The position numbers and the translations under genes were made by a program. The notes beneath the pieces were generated by a model that was given only the letters and a program-made list of their open reading frames with translations, was not told the DNA's origin and made no database searches. DNA of 64,000 bases from DASYLJ01 sp964432595. GTDB lineage: Bacteria; Desulfobacterota; Binatia; DP-6. The number at the start of each line of letters is the position of its first letter. Positions within the stretch are counted from its first letter, which is position 1. Positions 37,727-45,555 of this stretch are shown here, piece after piece. The stretch is from the NCBI GenBank assembly GCA_964432595.1, contig CAYSOF010000002.1:248001-312000 (forward strand), given 5' to 3'.

Positions 37727-38125
37727 TCAGACCACTGTGACCGCGCCGGACGAGCGGATGCGTTCGTCGGCGGTCACCAGACGCAGCCCGTGGACGCGCG
37801 CGGTCGCCGCGATGAGCTGATCGGCTGGGTCACGGTGGAACCGCGGACCGAGCCTGGTGCTCTCGAGCGCGATGCGTCCGTCGAGCGGGACGACGGTGAT
37901 GCGGGTATGCGCCTCGATCAGCTCCAACAACGCGTCCGGGGTGGTCGAGAGGACGATTCGACCGTGCTCGCACAGCTTGGCGATCTCCCAGAGCGTGATC
38001 GCTGCGATGCCGAGCTGCTCGTCGTGTGCTTCCGCCGTCTCGAGCGCCGCGACCTGTGACCGCTGCAGCGGGCCTTCACCGGTCAGCCACCACAGGAGAA
38101 TGTGCGTGTCGAGGAGCAGCTTCAC
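37727..38125 (-). CDS. PIN-domain ribonuclease toxin
   Basis: A 132-aa PIN toxin. All expected acidic positions are visible: KLLLDTHILLWWL (first aspartate), TLWEIAKLCEHGRI (glutamate), RDPADQLIAATARV (aspartate pair) and RLVTADERI. The DTHILLW start and PADQLIAATA signature place it with PIN toxins paired with Phd-type antitoxins. Predicted Mg-dependent RNase. GTG 38125 overlaps the antitoxin stop (GTGA). Intact, unlike the copy at 25944. Confidence 0.88.
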   Translation of the reverse strand: MKLLLDTHILLWWLTGEGPLQRSQVAALETAEAHDEQLGIAAITLWEIAKLCEHGRIVLSTTPDALLELIEAHTRITVVPLDGRIALESTRLGPRFHRDPADQLIAATARVHGLRLVTADERIRSSGAVTVV

Positions 38126-38379
38126 CGGGTCTCCCAGTCCTCGCTCCAATCGATCGTCACGATGTCGCCGCGGATCTCGATCAGGTGTCGCATGCTGGCG
38201 CGCAACGGGCCGGTGCCCTCGTGGACGGGGACGACGCGTGCGATGGGGCGGCCGTGCTTCGTCACCACGAGCTGATCGCCACGTGTGCGAACCTGCTCGA
38301 GCAGAGCCAGGCACCGGGCCTTGAAATCGCTGATCCCGAGCTCGATCGTCTTGGCCGCGGTCCGCCGGCGGGTCGCCAT
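38122..38379 (-). CDS. Phd/YefM-family antitoxin
   Basis: An 85-aa protein. TIELGISDFKARCLALLEQVRTRGDQLVVTKHGRPIARVVPV is a typical Phd/YefM DNA-binding domain, and the C-terminal part (TIDWSEDW) is the toxin-binding tail. ATG 38379 was chosen; a TTG start at 38415 inside the palindromic operator is rejected. The gene is preceded by a perfect palindrome and a good sigma70-type promoter that would place the transcript start very near the ATG. Overlaps the PIN toxin by 4 nt. Confidence 0.85.
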   Translation of the reverse strand: MATRRRTAAKTIELGISDFKARCLALLEQVRTRGDQLVVTKHGRPIARVVPVHEGTGPLRASMRHLIEIRGDIVTIDWSEDWETR

Positions 38380-38395
38380 GGAGCATAGGATAGAC

Positions 38396-38415
38396 TTGAC
38401 CACTATAGTGGTCAA
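38396..38415. promoter_or_regulatory. Perfect 20-bp palindromic operator with overlapping promoter
   Basis: TTGACCACTATAGTGGTCAA is fully self-complementary. In the antitoxin direction its first six bases serve as a -35 (TTGACC), followed after 17 nt by TATCCT (38392-38387) as -10. The initiating nucleotide would then fall close to the antitoxin ATG at 38379. Binding by the Phd-type antitoxin would block RNA polymerase, the standard autoregulation of such modules. The palindrome starts 1 bp beyond the imuB stop codon. Confidence 0.8.
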
Positions 38416-38416
38416 T

Positions 38417-39901
38417 TCAGTCGTACACCCCGTCGACGAACCAGCCGCCCGACGCGAGCTCGCGGAAGCAGCGGTAGAGACCGCCGTCGCTCAGCTCGAG
38501 GTCGTAGTACTCGCGCGTGAACGGGCGGTCGCTCCACCACTCCGCGGCGAGGCGCCACGGACCGGCCGAGCCGACGACGCGGCCGCCGAGCCCCGCGCCG
38601 CGCACGAAGCACGGCGCGTCGCGCTCCGAGAACACCTCCAGTGGCCGCGGCGGACGCAGCGCGCGGACGACGAGCCGGCAGTCACCTGCGGCCTGCGCGC
38701 CGGGCGTCGCGTCGGGCGAACCGACCGTGAAGGGCGCGGTGGTCGCCGCGCCGGGACGGTACGTATCGAGCACGACGGGCACGCCGACGCGCTCCGGGCC
38801 GCACAGCACGCCGAGCCGCGCGAGCGTCGTGGCGAGCCGCTCCGGCGCCGGCCCCGGCGGCGTGAAGAGCCCGAGCTGCGTCGGACGGATCACCTCCGGG
38901 ACGGCGACGACGTCGACCTGCACGATCGCCGCGCGCGGCGGGCGTGCGTCGAGCTCGACGCGCATGCAGCCGAGCAGCGTCTTCACGTCGCGCGTCGGCG
39001 CCGCGAGCGGCAGCGTGCGCGTGTCGCGCGTGCCGTCGTCGAGCCGTAGCGCGACGACGAGCCGCGTGCAGCCGATGCCGTCGAGGCCGAGGCGCGCCAC
39101 CGCGCGCTCCATGAGGCCGCGCAGCACGAAGAGCAGCGGCTCGAGGTTGTCGAGCGCGTACTCGAGTGCCATCGCCTCCTCGACCTCGCCGGTACGCGCC
39201 GTCGGCGCCAGCGGCCGCGGGTCTTCACCACGCGCGGTGCGGATCAGCGTGGCGCCCACGGGCCCGAGCCGCGTGGCCACCTCGGCCGCGGGCAGCCGCG
39301 CGAGGTCGCCGAGGCGATGGACGCCCCAGCGCGCGAGCGTGACGGCGACGTCCGGCGGCGGCGCCAGATACGCCAGCGGCAACGGCGCGAGAAACCCGAG
39401 CTCGGCGCCGGCGGGGATCACGTCGCAGCCGTCGCCGTGCAACGCGGCCAGCCGCGCGACGGTCATGCTGGCGCCGATGCCCACCCGGGCGGCCAGCCCG
39501 ACGCGGGTCGCGCGCGCCGACAACGCGGTGGCGAGGCCGGCTTCGCTGCCGACGAGGTGCGTGGCGCCGTCGGCGTCGGCGAGGACGGCGCCGTCGGCGG
39601 CGATCTCGACGCGGCTCGCGAGCGACGTCGCGACGTCGGCGAGGGCGAGCGCCGCGGAGCGCTCGGCGGCGACGTCGCGTGGACGGACGATCAGGTCGGC
39701 GACGACGGCGCGTGCCTGCGCGACGCTGTGGATGCCGGGACGCACGCCGCGAGCGCGGACCGCCGCCGCCGCCGACACGATGCGCGCATGCGGTCCCGTG
39801 CCGTCGGCCAGCGCGAGCGGCAGGCCGTGGAGGTCGGGATCGGCACGACAGGCGGCCGCCACCGGCAGGTCGGGCACGAGCAGGCACGCGATGCGCGGCA
39901 C
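38417..39901 (-). CDS. imuB: ImuB, Y-family-like mutasome scaffold
   Basis: A 494-aa Y-family polymerase homologue without the catalytic acids, as expected for ImuB (RIACLLVPDLPVAAA replaces the DxD start). It bridges DnaE2 to the sliding clamp in SOS mutagenesis. The clamp-binding peptide QLGLF is visible near residue 340 (RPTQLGLFTPP). The C-terminus YRCFRELASGGWFVDGVYD is typical. GTG 39901 follows imuA by 28 nt, with GGAGG upstream. Confidence 0.9.
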   Translation of the reverse strand: MPRIACLLVPDLPVAAACRADPDLHGLPLALADGTGPHARIVSAAAAVRARGVRPGIHSVAQARAVVADLIVRPRDVAAERSAALALADVATSLASRVEIAADGAVLADADGATHLVGSEAGLATALSARATRVGLAARVGIGASMTVARLAALHGDGCDVIPAGAELGFLAPLPLAYLAPPPDVAVTLARWGVHRLGDLARLPAAEVATRLGPVGATLIRTARGEDPRPLAPTARTGEVEEAMALEYALDNLEPLLFVLRGLMERAVARLGLDGIGCTRLVVALRLDDGTRDTRTLPLAAPTRDVKTLLGCMRVELDARPPRAAIVQVDVVAVPEVIRPTQLGLFTPPGPAPERLATTLARLGVLCGPERVGVPVVLDTYRPGAATTAPFTVGSPDATPGAQAAGDCRLVVRALRPPRPLEVFSERDAPCFVRGAGLGGRVVGSAGPWRLAAEWWSDRPFTREYYDLELSDGGLYRCFRELASGGWFVDGVYD

Positions 39902-39929
39902 GGTGGAGGGCCTCCGTTGCCCGGCACGG

Positions 39930-40607
39930 TCAGGCGCATGCCTGGCGGACCGTCACCGCGCGGCCGAGACCACCGAGCCGGCTGCGGACGACGGTGACGC
40001 GCGACGTGATGCCGTCGAGCAGCACGACCCGGCCGGGACCGCCGCTCCAACGGGTGTGCGGCGCGTCGAGCGCGAGCCCGAGCGCCGCGGCCGAACCCGT
40101 CTGCGCCACGGGCCCGAGGACGAGCAGCGTCGCGCGGGTGCGTTCGGCGGCGCGGGCGATGCGTGTCCACGCCGGCGTGCCGGGCCGCGCCGCGCCGCCG
40201 TCGGCGACGTCGAGCACGACCAGCCCGAAGCCGCCGGCGCCGAGCAGCAGCTCGGCCGCGCGCAGCGCGTCGGCGCGATCGCGCGGACGCACCCACAGCG
40301 TGCGGGCCAGCGCGACGCCCGCGGTGGCGACCGTCTCGGGCTCGAGCGCGTCGGCCGGATCGACCCACGCGATGGTCTCGCCCGCGGTGGTGGCGGTGGC
40401 GGCGATACGGCAGGCGAGGCCGGTGCGGCCCGCGCTGCGCGAGCCGGTGATCTCGGTGATGCGTCCGCGTGGCAGACCGCCGTCGAGCACGGCGTCGAGG
40501 GGAGGGAGCCCGGTGGCCAGCCGGGCTGGGGTGGTGGGGTGGGCCGTCCCGAGGCGTACGTCCCCGGGACGGCCCAGTCGGTCGAGTAGGGTGGACGCGG
40601 CCGACAT
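39930..40607 (-). CDS. imuA: ImuA, RecA-like mutasome protein
   Basis: A 225-aa RecA-fold protein. It begins LATGLPPLDAVLDGGLPRGRITEITGSRSAGRTGLA, with a degenerate Walker A region (GSRSAGRT lacks the canonical GKT), and has LVVLDVAD as Walker B equivalent. It acts with ImuB and DnaE2 in translesion synthesis. ATG 40607 lies 29 nt from a TTGACG/GCGAAA promoter candidate. First gene of imuAB. Confidence 0.85.
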   Translation of the reverse strand: MSAASTLLDRLGRPGDVRLGTAHPTTPARLATGLPPLDAVLDGGLPRGRITEITGSRSAGRTGLACRIAATATTAGETIAWVDPADALEPETVATAGVALARTLWVRPRDRADALRAAELLLGAGGFGLVVLDVADGGAARPGTPAWTRIARAAERTRATLLVLGPVAQTGSAAALGLALDAPHTRWSGGPGRVVLLDGITSRVTVVRSRLGGLGRAVTVRQACA

Positions 40608-40616
40608 GGGTGGCTA

Positions 40617-40656
40617 TTTCGCTTTTTCTTCGCCTTTCGTCAAGCGACGCGAAAGG
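40617..40656 (-). promoter_or_regulatory. Candidate imuA promoter and inverted repeat
   Basis: In gene direction TTGACG (40643-40638) is followed after 15 nt by GCGAAA (40622-40617). A perfect inverted repeat CCTTTCG-N10-CGAAAGG (40633-40639 and 40650-40656) covers the -35 element, so a repressor dimer bound here would block transcription. This is not the usual LexA consensus of either Gram-negative type. Confidence 0.45.
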
Positions 40657-40901
40657 CCGTGCGAAACCGCCGATGCGCGGCGAGCGTCCAACAGCGCGAT
40701 CGTGCGCCCCCGACCGACGATGAACAGTCATGCGTGACTCGTGCGCGCGCCACGCGACGTGCGCAGCCATTCACGCCTCGCCGACGACCGCTCGTCGTAC
40801 CGCGCTGCCGTCCATCAGATTTCCTTTGGCGTTCTCGTACTCAGGCGGTAGGTTCGCCGCCGCCCGGCGCAACGCGTGCGCCAACTGGAGGCCGTACCCC
40901 G

Positions 40902-43900
40902 ATGACGATCATCCACCGCTCGCTCACCGCTCTCGCCATGTGTCTGCTCGCCGTGGCTCCCGCCCGCGCCGCATTCACGGCGTTCGAGAGCGGACACGTG
41001 CGACCCCTCGCACTCTCGCCCGACGGCACGCGGCTGTTCGCCGTCAACACGCCCGACGATCGGCTCGAGATCTTCGACGTGGGCGCGAGCGGCCTGACGC
41101 ACACCGGCTCCGTCGTCGTCGGCGTCGAGCCCGTCGCCGTCGCGGCGCGCAACGCCGGCGAGGTGTGGGTGGTGAACCATCTGTCCGACTCGATCAGCAT
41201 CGTCGACGTCGCGTCGGTGCCGCCGCGCGTGACGCGCACGCTGCTCGTCGGCGACGAGCCGCGCGACATCGTCTTCGCCGGCGCCGGCGGCGGACGCGCC
41301 TTCATCACGACGGCGCACCGCGGCCAGCAGCGGACGCACGCGTCGATCGCCGCCGTGCCGGGCGCGGGCGATCCGCAGCTGACGACGGCCGGCGTCGGCC
41401 GCGCCGACGTGTGGGTGTTCGATGCGGCGAATCCGGGCGCGACGCTCGGCGGCACGCCGCTGCGCATCGTCACGCTGTTCGCCGACACGCCGCGCGCGCT
41501 CGCGAAGAGCCCCGACGGAAACACCGTCTACGCGGCCGCCTTCAAGTCGGGCAACCAGACGACGGTCCTCAGCGAGGGCGCGGTGTGCGACGGCTTCGGC
41601 GCCGCCGCCCCGTGCACGGTGATGGGGCAGTCCATGCCGGGCGGCGTGCCGCCGCCGGGCACCGACCACGCCGGCAAGCGCGCGCCCGAGACCGGCATCA
41701 TCGTGCGCAAGCACCTGGCGTCGGGCCAGTGGCGCGACACGCTCGGCCGCAACTGGAGCAACGGCGTCCGCTTCGACCTGCCCGATCACGACGTCTTCGC
41801 GATCGACGCGACGACGCTCACCGAGACCGACGCGTTCGACCACGTCGGCACGACGCTCTTCAACATGGCCGTCAACCCGGTGAGCGGCGTCGTCTACGTG
41901 TCGAACACCGAGGCGCGCAACGAGGTCCTGTTCGAGGGCCCGGGCAACTTCGGCGGCAGCACGGTGCAGGGCCATCTCGCCGAGTCGCGCATCACCGTGC
42001 TCTCGTCCGGCGGCGTCGACCCGCGGCACCTCAACAAGCACATCGACTACGACGTGCTGCCCGCCCCCGCCGGGGTGAAGAACCACAGCCTCGCGACGCC
42101 CGTCGAGATGGCCGTCAGCGCCGACGGCGCGACGCTGTACGTCGCCGCCTTCGGCTCGGGCAAGATCGGCGTGTTCCCGACCGCCGCGCTCGAGAACGAC
42201 ACGTTCGACCCGACGACGGCCAGCGCCAACTACATCGACCTCACCGGCGGCGGCCCGTCGGGCCTCGTGCTCGACCCCGCGCGTCCGAAGCTCTACGTGC
42301 TGACGCGCTTCGACAACACGGTCGCGGTCGTCGATCTCGGCACGCGCGCGGAGACGCAGCGCACGGCGCTCCACAACCCGGAGCCGGCGAGCGTCGTCGC
42401 GGGCCGGCGCTTCCTCTACGACGCCGAGTTCACGTCGAGCAACGGCGAGGCGTCGTGCTCGAGCTGCCACATCTTCGGCGACATGGACGACCTGGCCTGG
42501 AACCTCGGCGATCCCGACGGGGACGTGAAGAAGAACTTCATCCCAATCAACCTCGAGATCGCGGTGACGACCGGCTTCTTCCCGCTGCCGTCGCCGATCA
42601 ACGGCACCGGCGTCGTCAACGACTTCCATCCGATGAAGGGCCCCATGACGACGCAGACCCTGCGCGGCATGAACGGCAGCGGCGCGATGCACTGGCGCGG
42701 CGACCGCTCGAACCCGCCGAACAACGCTTCCGGCGCGTTCGACGAGGTCGTCTCCTTCAACAACTTCAACCCCGCGTTCGTCGGCCTGGTGGGCCGCGAC
42801 GCCGAGCTGGCGCCGGGCCAGATGCAGGCGTTCACCGATTTCATCCTGCAGGTGATGCTGCCGCCGAACCCGATCCGCGCGCTCGACAACTCCCTGAACG
42901 CGTCGCAGAACGCCGGCCGCGCGTTCTTCCTCGGCCCGCGTCTCTCCGACGGCATCCAGGGCTCGTTCGGCGGCCAGCAGCTCGGCTTCACGTGCGAGGG
43001 CTGCCACCGCCTGCAGCCGTCGCTCGGCCACTTCGGCACCGACGGCCGCGCCAGCTTCGAGGCCGAGGTGCAGATCATCAAGATCCCGCACCTGCGGAAC
43101 ATGTACCAGAAGGTCGGCATGTTCGGCGTCCTCGACGTCGCCGGCGTGGCGCCGCTCAATACGCCGTTCCAGGGCCCGCAGATCCGCGGCTTCGGCTTCC
43201 TCCACGACGGCACGGTCGACACGCTCTTCCGCTTCTTCAACGCGAACGTCTTCAGCAACACGGCGACGGGCGGATCGAGCGTCGGCTTCCAGAACGCGCA
43301 GCAGCGGCGTGACGTCGAGCAGTTCATGTTCGCGTTCGACAACAACCTCGCCCCGATCGTCGGCCAGCAGATCACGCTCACCTCGGCCAACGGCGCCACC
43401 GTCGGCGGTCGCATCGACCTGCTGATCGCGCGGGCGGCGGCCGGCGACTGCGACGTGATCGCGAAGGGCGTGCTCGGCGGCGAGCAGCGCGGCTGGGTCC
43501 GTCAGGCCGGCGGGGCGTTCCAGAGCGATCGTGCGGCCGACCCGGCCATCGGCGAGGCCGCGCTGCGCGGGCTCGTCACCGCGACGACGCCCATCACCTA
43601 CACGTGCGTGCCGCCCGGTTCGGGCGAGCGCGCGGGCGTCGACCGCGACGAGGACGGCTACCTCGACCGCGACGAGCTCGACGCCGGCAGCAACCCGGCC
43701 GATCCCGAGAGCTTCCCGGGCTCGACGCCGACGTTCGTGCCGACCCAGGCGCTGACGCTCGGTGACGGCGCGACGCCGTCCAAGAAGAAGATCACGTTCA
43801 AGTCGAACACCAAGACGGCGGCGGCGCACATCGCGGTGCCGGCGGCGGGCGGGGCGGGCGACCCCACGATCGGCGGCGCGCTGCTCACCGTCTACAACTC

Positions 43901-44297
43901 GGCGGGTCTGACCGACGACGTGGTCGTCGTGTCGCTGCCGGCAACCGGCTGGACGAAGATCGGCAAGACGACGGCGACCGGCTGGAAGTTCAAGGACGCG
44001 GTCGGTCCGATCCGCCAGGTGCTGGTGAAGAACGACCAGATCGTCGTGAAGGGCGGCAAGTCGCTGTGGACGTACACGCTCGACGAGGCGGCGCAGGGCC
44101 GCGTCGCGGTGCGGCTGCGTCTCGGCTCCGAGTCGGGCTGGTGCGCCGACGCGCCGGCGCAGGCGAAGGGCAATCCGCCCTCGACGGCGGCGAACGACCG
44201 TCCCGGCAAGTTCAAGGCGCAGCCGAAGTCGCCCGCGCCGGCGAGCTGTCCGCCGGTGCCGCCGGTGGGATCGCCGAGCGGCGCGTTCGTCGAGTAG
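40902..44297 (+). CDS. Secreted beta-propeller/di-heme cytochrome c protein
   Basis: A 1131-aa exported protein. A signal peptide (ending in PARAA) precedes a YncE-like propeller (LALSPDGTRLFAVNTPDDRLEIFDV, LFNMAVNPVSGVVYVSN). A cytochrome-c-peroxidase-like part follows with two c-type heme motifs, CSSCH at residues 519-523 and CEGCH at 698-702, and the segments IPHLRNMYQKVGMFG and RGFGFLHDGTVDTLFRFF. Next comes an acidic calcium-type loop (DRDEDGYLDRDELDAGSNPADP). The last 190 residues are a beta-rich module with LTLGDGATPSKKKITFKSN and a C-terminal cysteine pair, possibly related to module A of the 17906 and 55399 proteins. ATG 40902 has GGAGG 14 nt upstream. Probably an extracellular redox protein. 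Confidence 0.8.
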   Translation: MTIIHRSLTALAMCLLAVAPARAAFTAFESGHVRPLALSPDGTRLFAVNTPDDRLEIFDVGASGLTHTGSVVVGVEPVAVAARNAGEVWVVNHLSDSISIVDVASVPPRVTRTLLVGDEPRDIVFAGAGGGRAFITTAHRGQQRTHASIAAVPGAGDPQLTTAGVGRADVWVFDAANPGATLGGTPLRIVTLFADTPRALAKSPDGNTVYAAAFKSGNQTTVLSEGAVCDGFGAAAPCTVMGQSMPGGVPPPGTDHAGKRAPETGIIVRKHLASGQWRDTLGRNWSNGVRFDLPDHDVFAIDATTLTETDAFDHVGTTLFNMAVNPVSGVVYVSNTEARNEVLFEGPGNFGGSTVQGHLAESRITVLSSGGVDPRHLNKHIDYDVLPAPAGVKNHSLATPVEMAVSADGATLYVAAFGSGKIGVFPTAALENDTFDPTTASANYIDLTGGGPSGLVLDPARPKLYVLTRFDNTVAVVDLGTRAETQRTALHNPEPASVVAGRRFLYDAEFTSSNGEASCSSCHIFGDMDDLAWNLGDPDGDVKKNFIPINLEIAVTTGFFPLPSPINGTGVVNDFHPMKGPMTTQTLRGMNGSGAMHWRGDRSNPPNNASGAFDEVVSFNNFNPAFVGLVGRDAELAPGQMQAFTDFILQVMLPPNPIRALDNSLNASQNAGRAFFLGPRLSDGIQGSFGGQQLGFTCEGCHRLQPSLGHFGTDGRASFEAEVQIIKIPHLRNMYQKVGMFGVLDVAGVAPLNTPFQGPQIRGFGFLHDGTVDTLFRFFNANVFSNTATGGSSVGFQNAQQRRDVEQFMFAFDNNLAPIVGQQITLTSANGATVGGRIDLLIARAAAGDCDVIAKGVLGGEQRGWVRQAGGAFQSDRAADPAIGEAALRGLVTATTPITYTCVPPGSGERAGVDRDEDGYLDRDELDAGSNPADPESFPGSTPTFVPTQALTLGDGATPSKKKITFKSNTKTAAAHIAVPAAGGAGDPTIGGALLTVYNSAGLTDDVVVVSLPATGWTKIGKTTATGWKFKDAVGPIRQVLVKNDQIVVKGGKSLWTYTLDEAAQGRVAVRLRLGSESGWCADAPAQAKGNPPSTAANDRPGKFKAQPKSPAPASCPPVPPVGSPSGAFVE

Positions 44298-44303
44298 GGA
44301 TCG

Positions 44304-44336
44304 CGGAGGACCGCCGCACCGCGCGGCGGTCCTCCG
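44304..44336. terminator. Perfect 14-bp hairpin after the di-heme protein gene
   Basis: Inverted repeat with 14-bp perfect arms (44304-44317 and 44323-44336) and a 5-nt loop, starting 7 nt after the stop at 44297. Same size and stem purity as the hairpin at 9237, and again without a T-run. Likely terminator or mRNA 3'-end stabiliser. Confidence 0.7.
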
Positions 44337-44462
44337 TACCTCGGTCGAGCGCCGTCCACGGCGCCCCGCGCGCCCGCGCGCACGACCACCGCTGTCACGC
44401 AGCGCCCTCCTCTCCGGTCTCGTTGGTGAGCGGCCGCGAGGCCGACGGAAAGGGGCACCACC

Positions 44463-45374
44463 ATGAGCTTGGGCGTCACTCCACTCCCCGGCAGGCCGGG
44501 GCCCGAGGACCTGGTTCCTTCGCGCTACGCGCTGCGGGTCGGCGACATCGACGTGCTGGTGATCAGCGACGGCGTGTTCTCGTTGCCGGCCGCGACGCTG
44601 GCCACCAACGCCGACCCGGCCGAGCTGGCGGCGTGGCTGGACGACGAGCTGCGACCGGGGAGCGAGTACAAGTGGCCGCTGAACGTGCTCGTCGTGAGCA
44701 GCGGCGGCCGGACCGTACTCGTCGATTCCGGGGTGGGGACCGAGTTTCCCGACGCCCCGGGCATCGGACGGTTGGCCATGCGCCTGGATGCCGCCGGTAT
44801 CGATCCGGCGTCCATCACCGACGTCGTGCTCACCCACCTGCACGTGGACCACGTCGGCGGGCTGCTCGCCGACGGGTTGCGGAGCCGGCTGCGTCCGAAC
44901 GTGCCGATCCACCTGTCTGCCGCCGAGGCGGAGTTCTGGGCGTCGCCCGATTTCTCGCGCAACACTTTCGGCGGGATGCCGAACGTCCTGCGGTCGGCGG
45001 AAGAGCGATTCGTCGACGTGTACCGCCGTCAGCTGCGGCCGTTCGAGGCGGAGTACGAGGTGGCGCCGGGAGTGGTCGTCCGTCGCACCGGCGGTCACAC
45101 CGCCGGGCACAGCGTGGTCCGCCTGTCGTCTGGCGGCGACCGGCTGACGTTCCTCGGCGACGCCGTGTTCCCGGATCACTTCGACCACCCCGAGTGGCAC
45201 AACGCCTTCGACCACGATCCCGAAGAGGCGGTCCGCGTTCGGGTTCAGCTCTTGCGCGAGCTGGCGACGAGCGGCGAGTCGCTGGTCGCCGCTCACCTGC
45301 CGTTCCCGTCCCTCGGCCGGGTGACGATCGCCGGCGATGCGTTCCGATGGGTGCCGGCCTTGTGGGAGCACTGA
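44463..45374 (+). CDS. MBL-fold metallo-hydrolase
   Basis: A 303-aa soluble metallo-hydrolase with VVLTHLHVDHVGGLL near residue 125, RRTGGHTAGHSVV and LTFLGDAVFPDHFDH, the complete two-metal ligand set. The family includes lactonases and other ester hydrolases; AHLPFPSLGRVTIAG at the C-terminus fits lactonase-like members. Cytoplasmic (no signal peptide). ATG 44463 follows AAAGGGG. Opens the accessory block to the right. Substrate unknown. Confidence 0.82.
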   Translation: MSLGVTPLPGRPGPEDLVPSRYALRVGDIDVLVISDGVFSLPAATLATNADPAELAAWLDDELRPGSEYKWPLNVLVVSSGGRTVLVDSGVGTEFPDAPGIGRLAMRLDAAGIDPASITDVVLTHLHVDHVGGLLADGLRSRLRPNVPIHLSAAEAEFWASPDFSRNTFGGMPNVLRSAEERFVDVYRRQLRPFEAEYEVAPGVVVRRTGGHTAGHSVVRLSSGGDRLTFLGDAVFPDHFDHPEWHNAFDHDPEEAVRVRVQLLRELATSGESLVAAHLPFPSLGRVTIAGDAFRWVPALWEH

Positions 45375-45405
45375 CTGCGCGAGGGCGGCGTACGGGTAGG
45401 CCATC

Positions 45406-45555
45406 ATGGACGTCTACGACGCGGCCAGAAGCCGGCGCGCGGTCCGCGCGTTCACCGACCGGCCCGCATCGAAAGAGGCGCTGTGTCCCGTGCTGTCCGC
45501 GGCGGCTTGGACGGGTCGGACTCCGCTCGACGAGACGGTCACGTTCGTCGCGTAG
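45406..45555 (+). pseudogene. Nitroreductase N-terminal remnant
   Basis: A 49-codon frame starting at ATG 45406. The residues DVYDAARSRRAVRAFTDRP and VLSAAAWTG match the opening of the FMN-dependent nitroreductase family, which is normally about 190-220 residues. It ends in TAG at 45553-45555, and the last 15 residues (TPLDETVTFVA) no longer fit the family. The 3' end overlaps the convergent alpha/beta hydrolase gene. Best explained as a gene cut off by a rearrangement at this site. Confidence 0.65.

Noticed and set aside
38380..38415. TTG start for a longer antitoxin
   Set aside because: The TTG lies inside the operator palindrome and the added residues (TTIVVKSILC) are not conserved family sequence.
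38417..39901. Loss of catalytic acids in ImuB as an anomaly
   Set aside because: Absence of the Y-family catalytic residues is normal for ImuB, which acts as a scaffold.
39930..40607. Degenerate Walker A of ImuA as evidence of a pseudogene
   Set aside because: ImuA proteins commonly have divergent P-loops and the frame is intact with normal length.
40815..45407. 1530-aa minus-strand frame over the di-heme protein gene
   Set aside because: Same high-GC shadow effect; the plus-strand frame has signal peptide, heme motifs and family domains.
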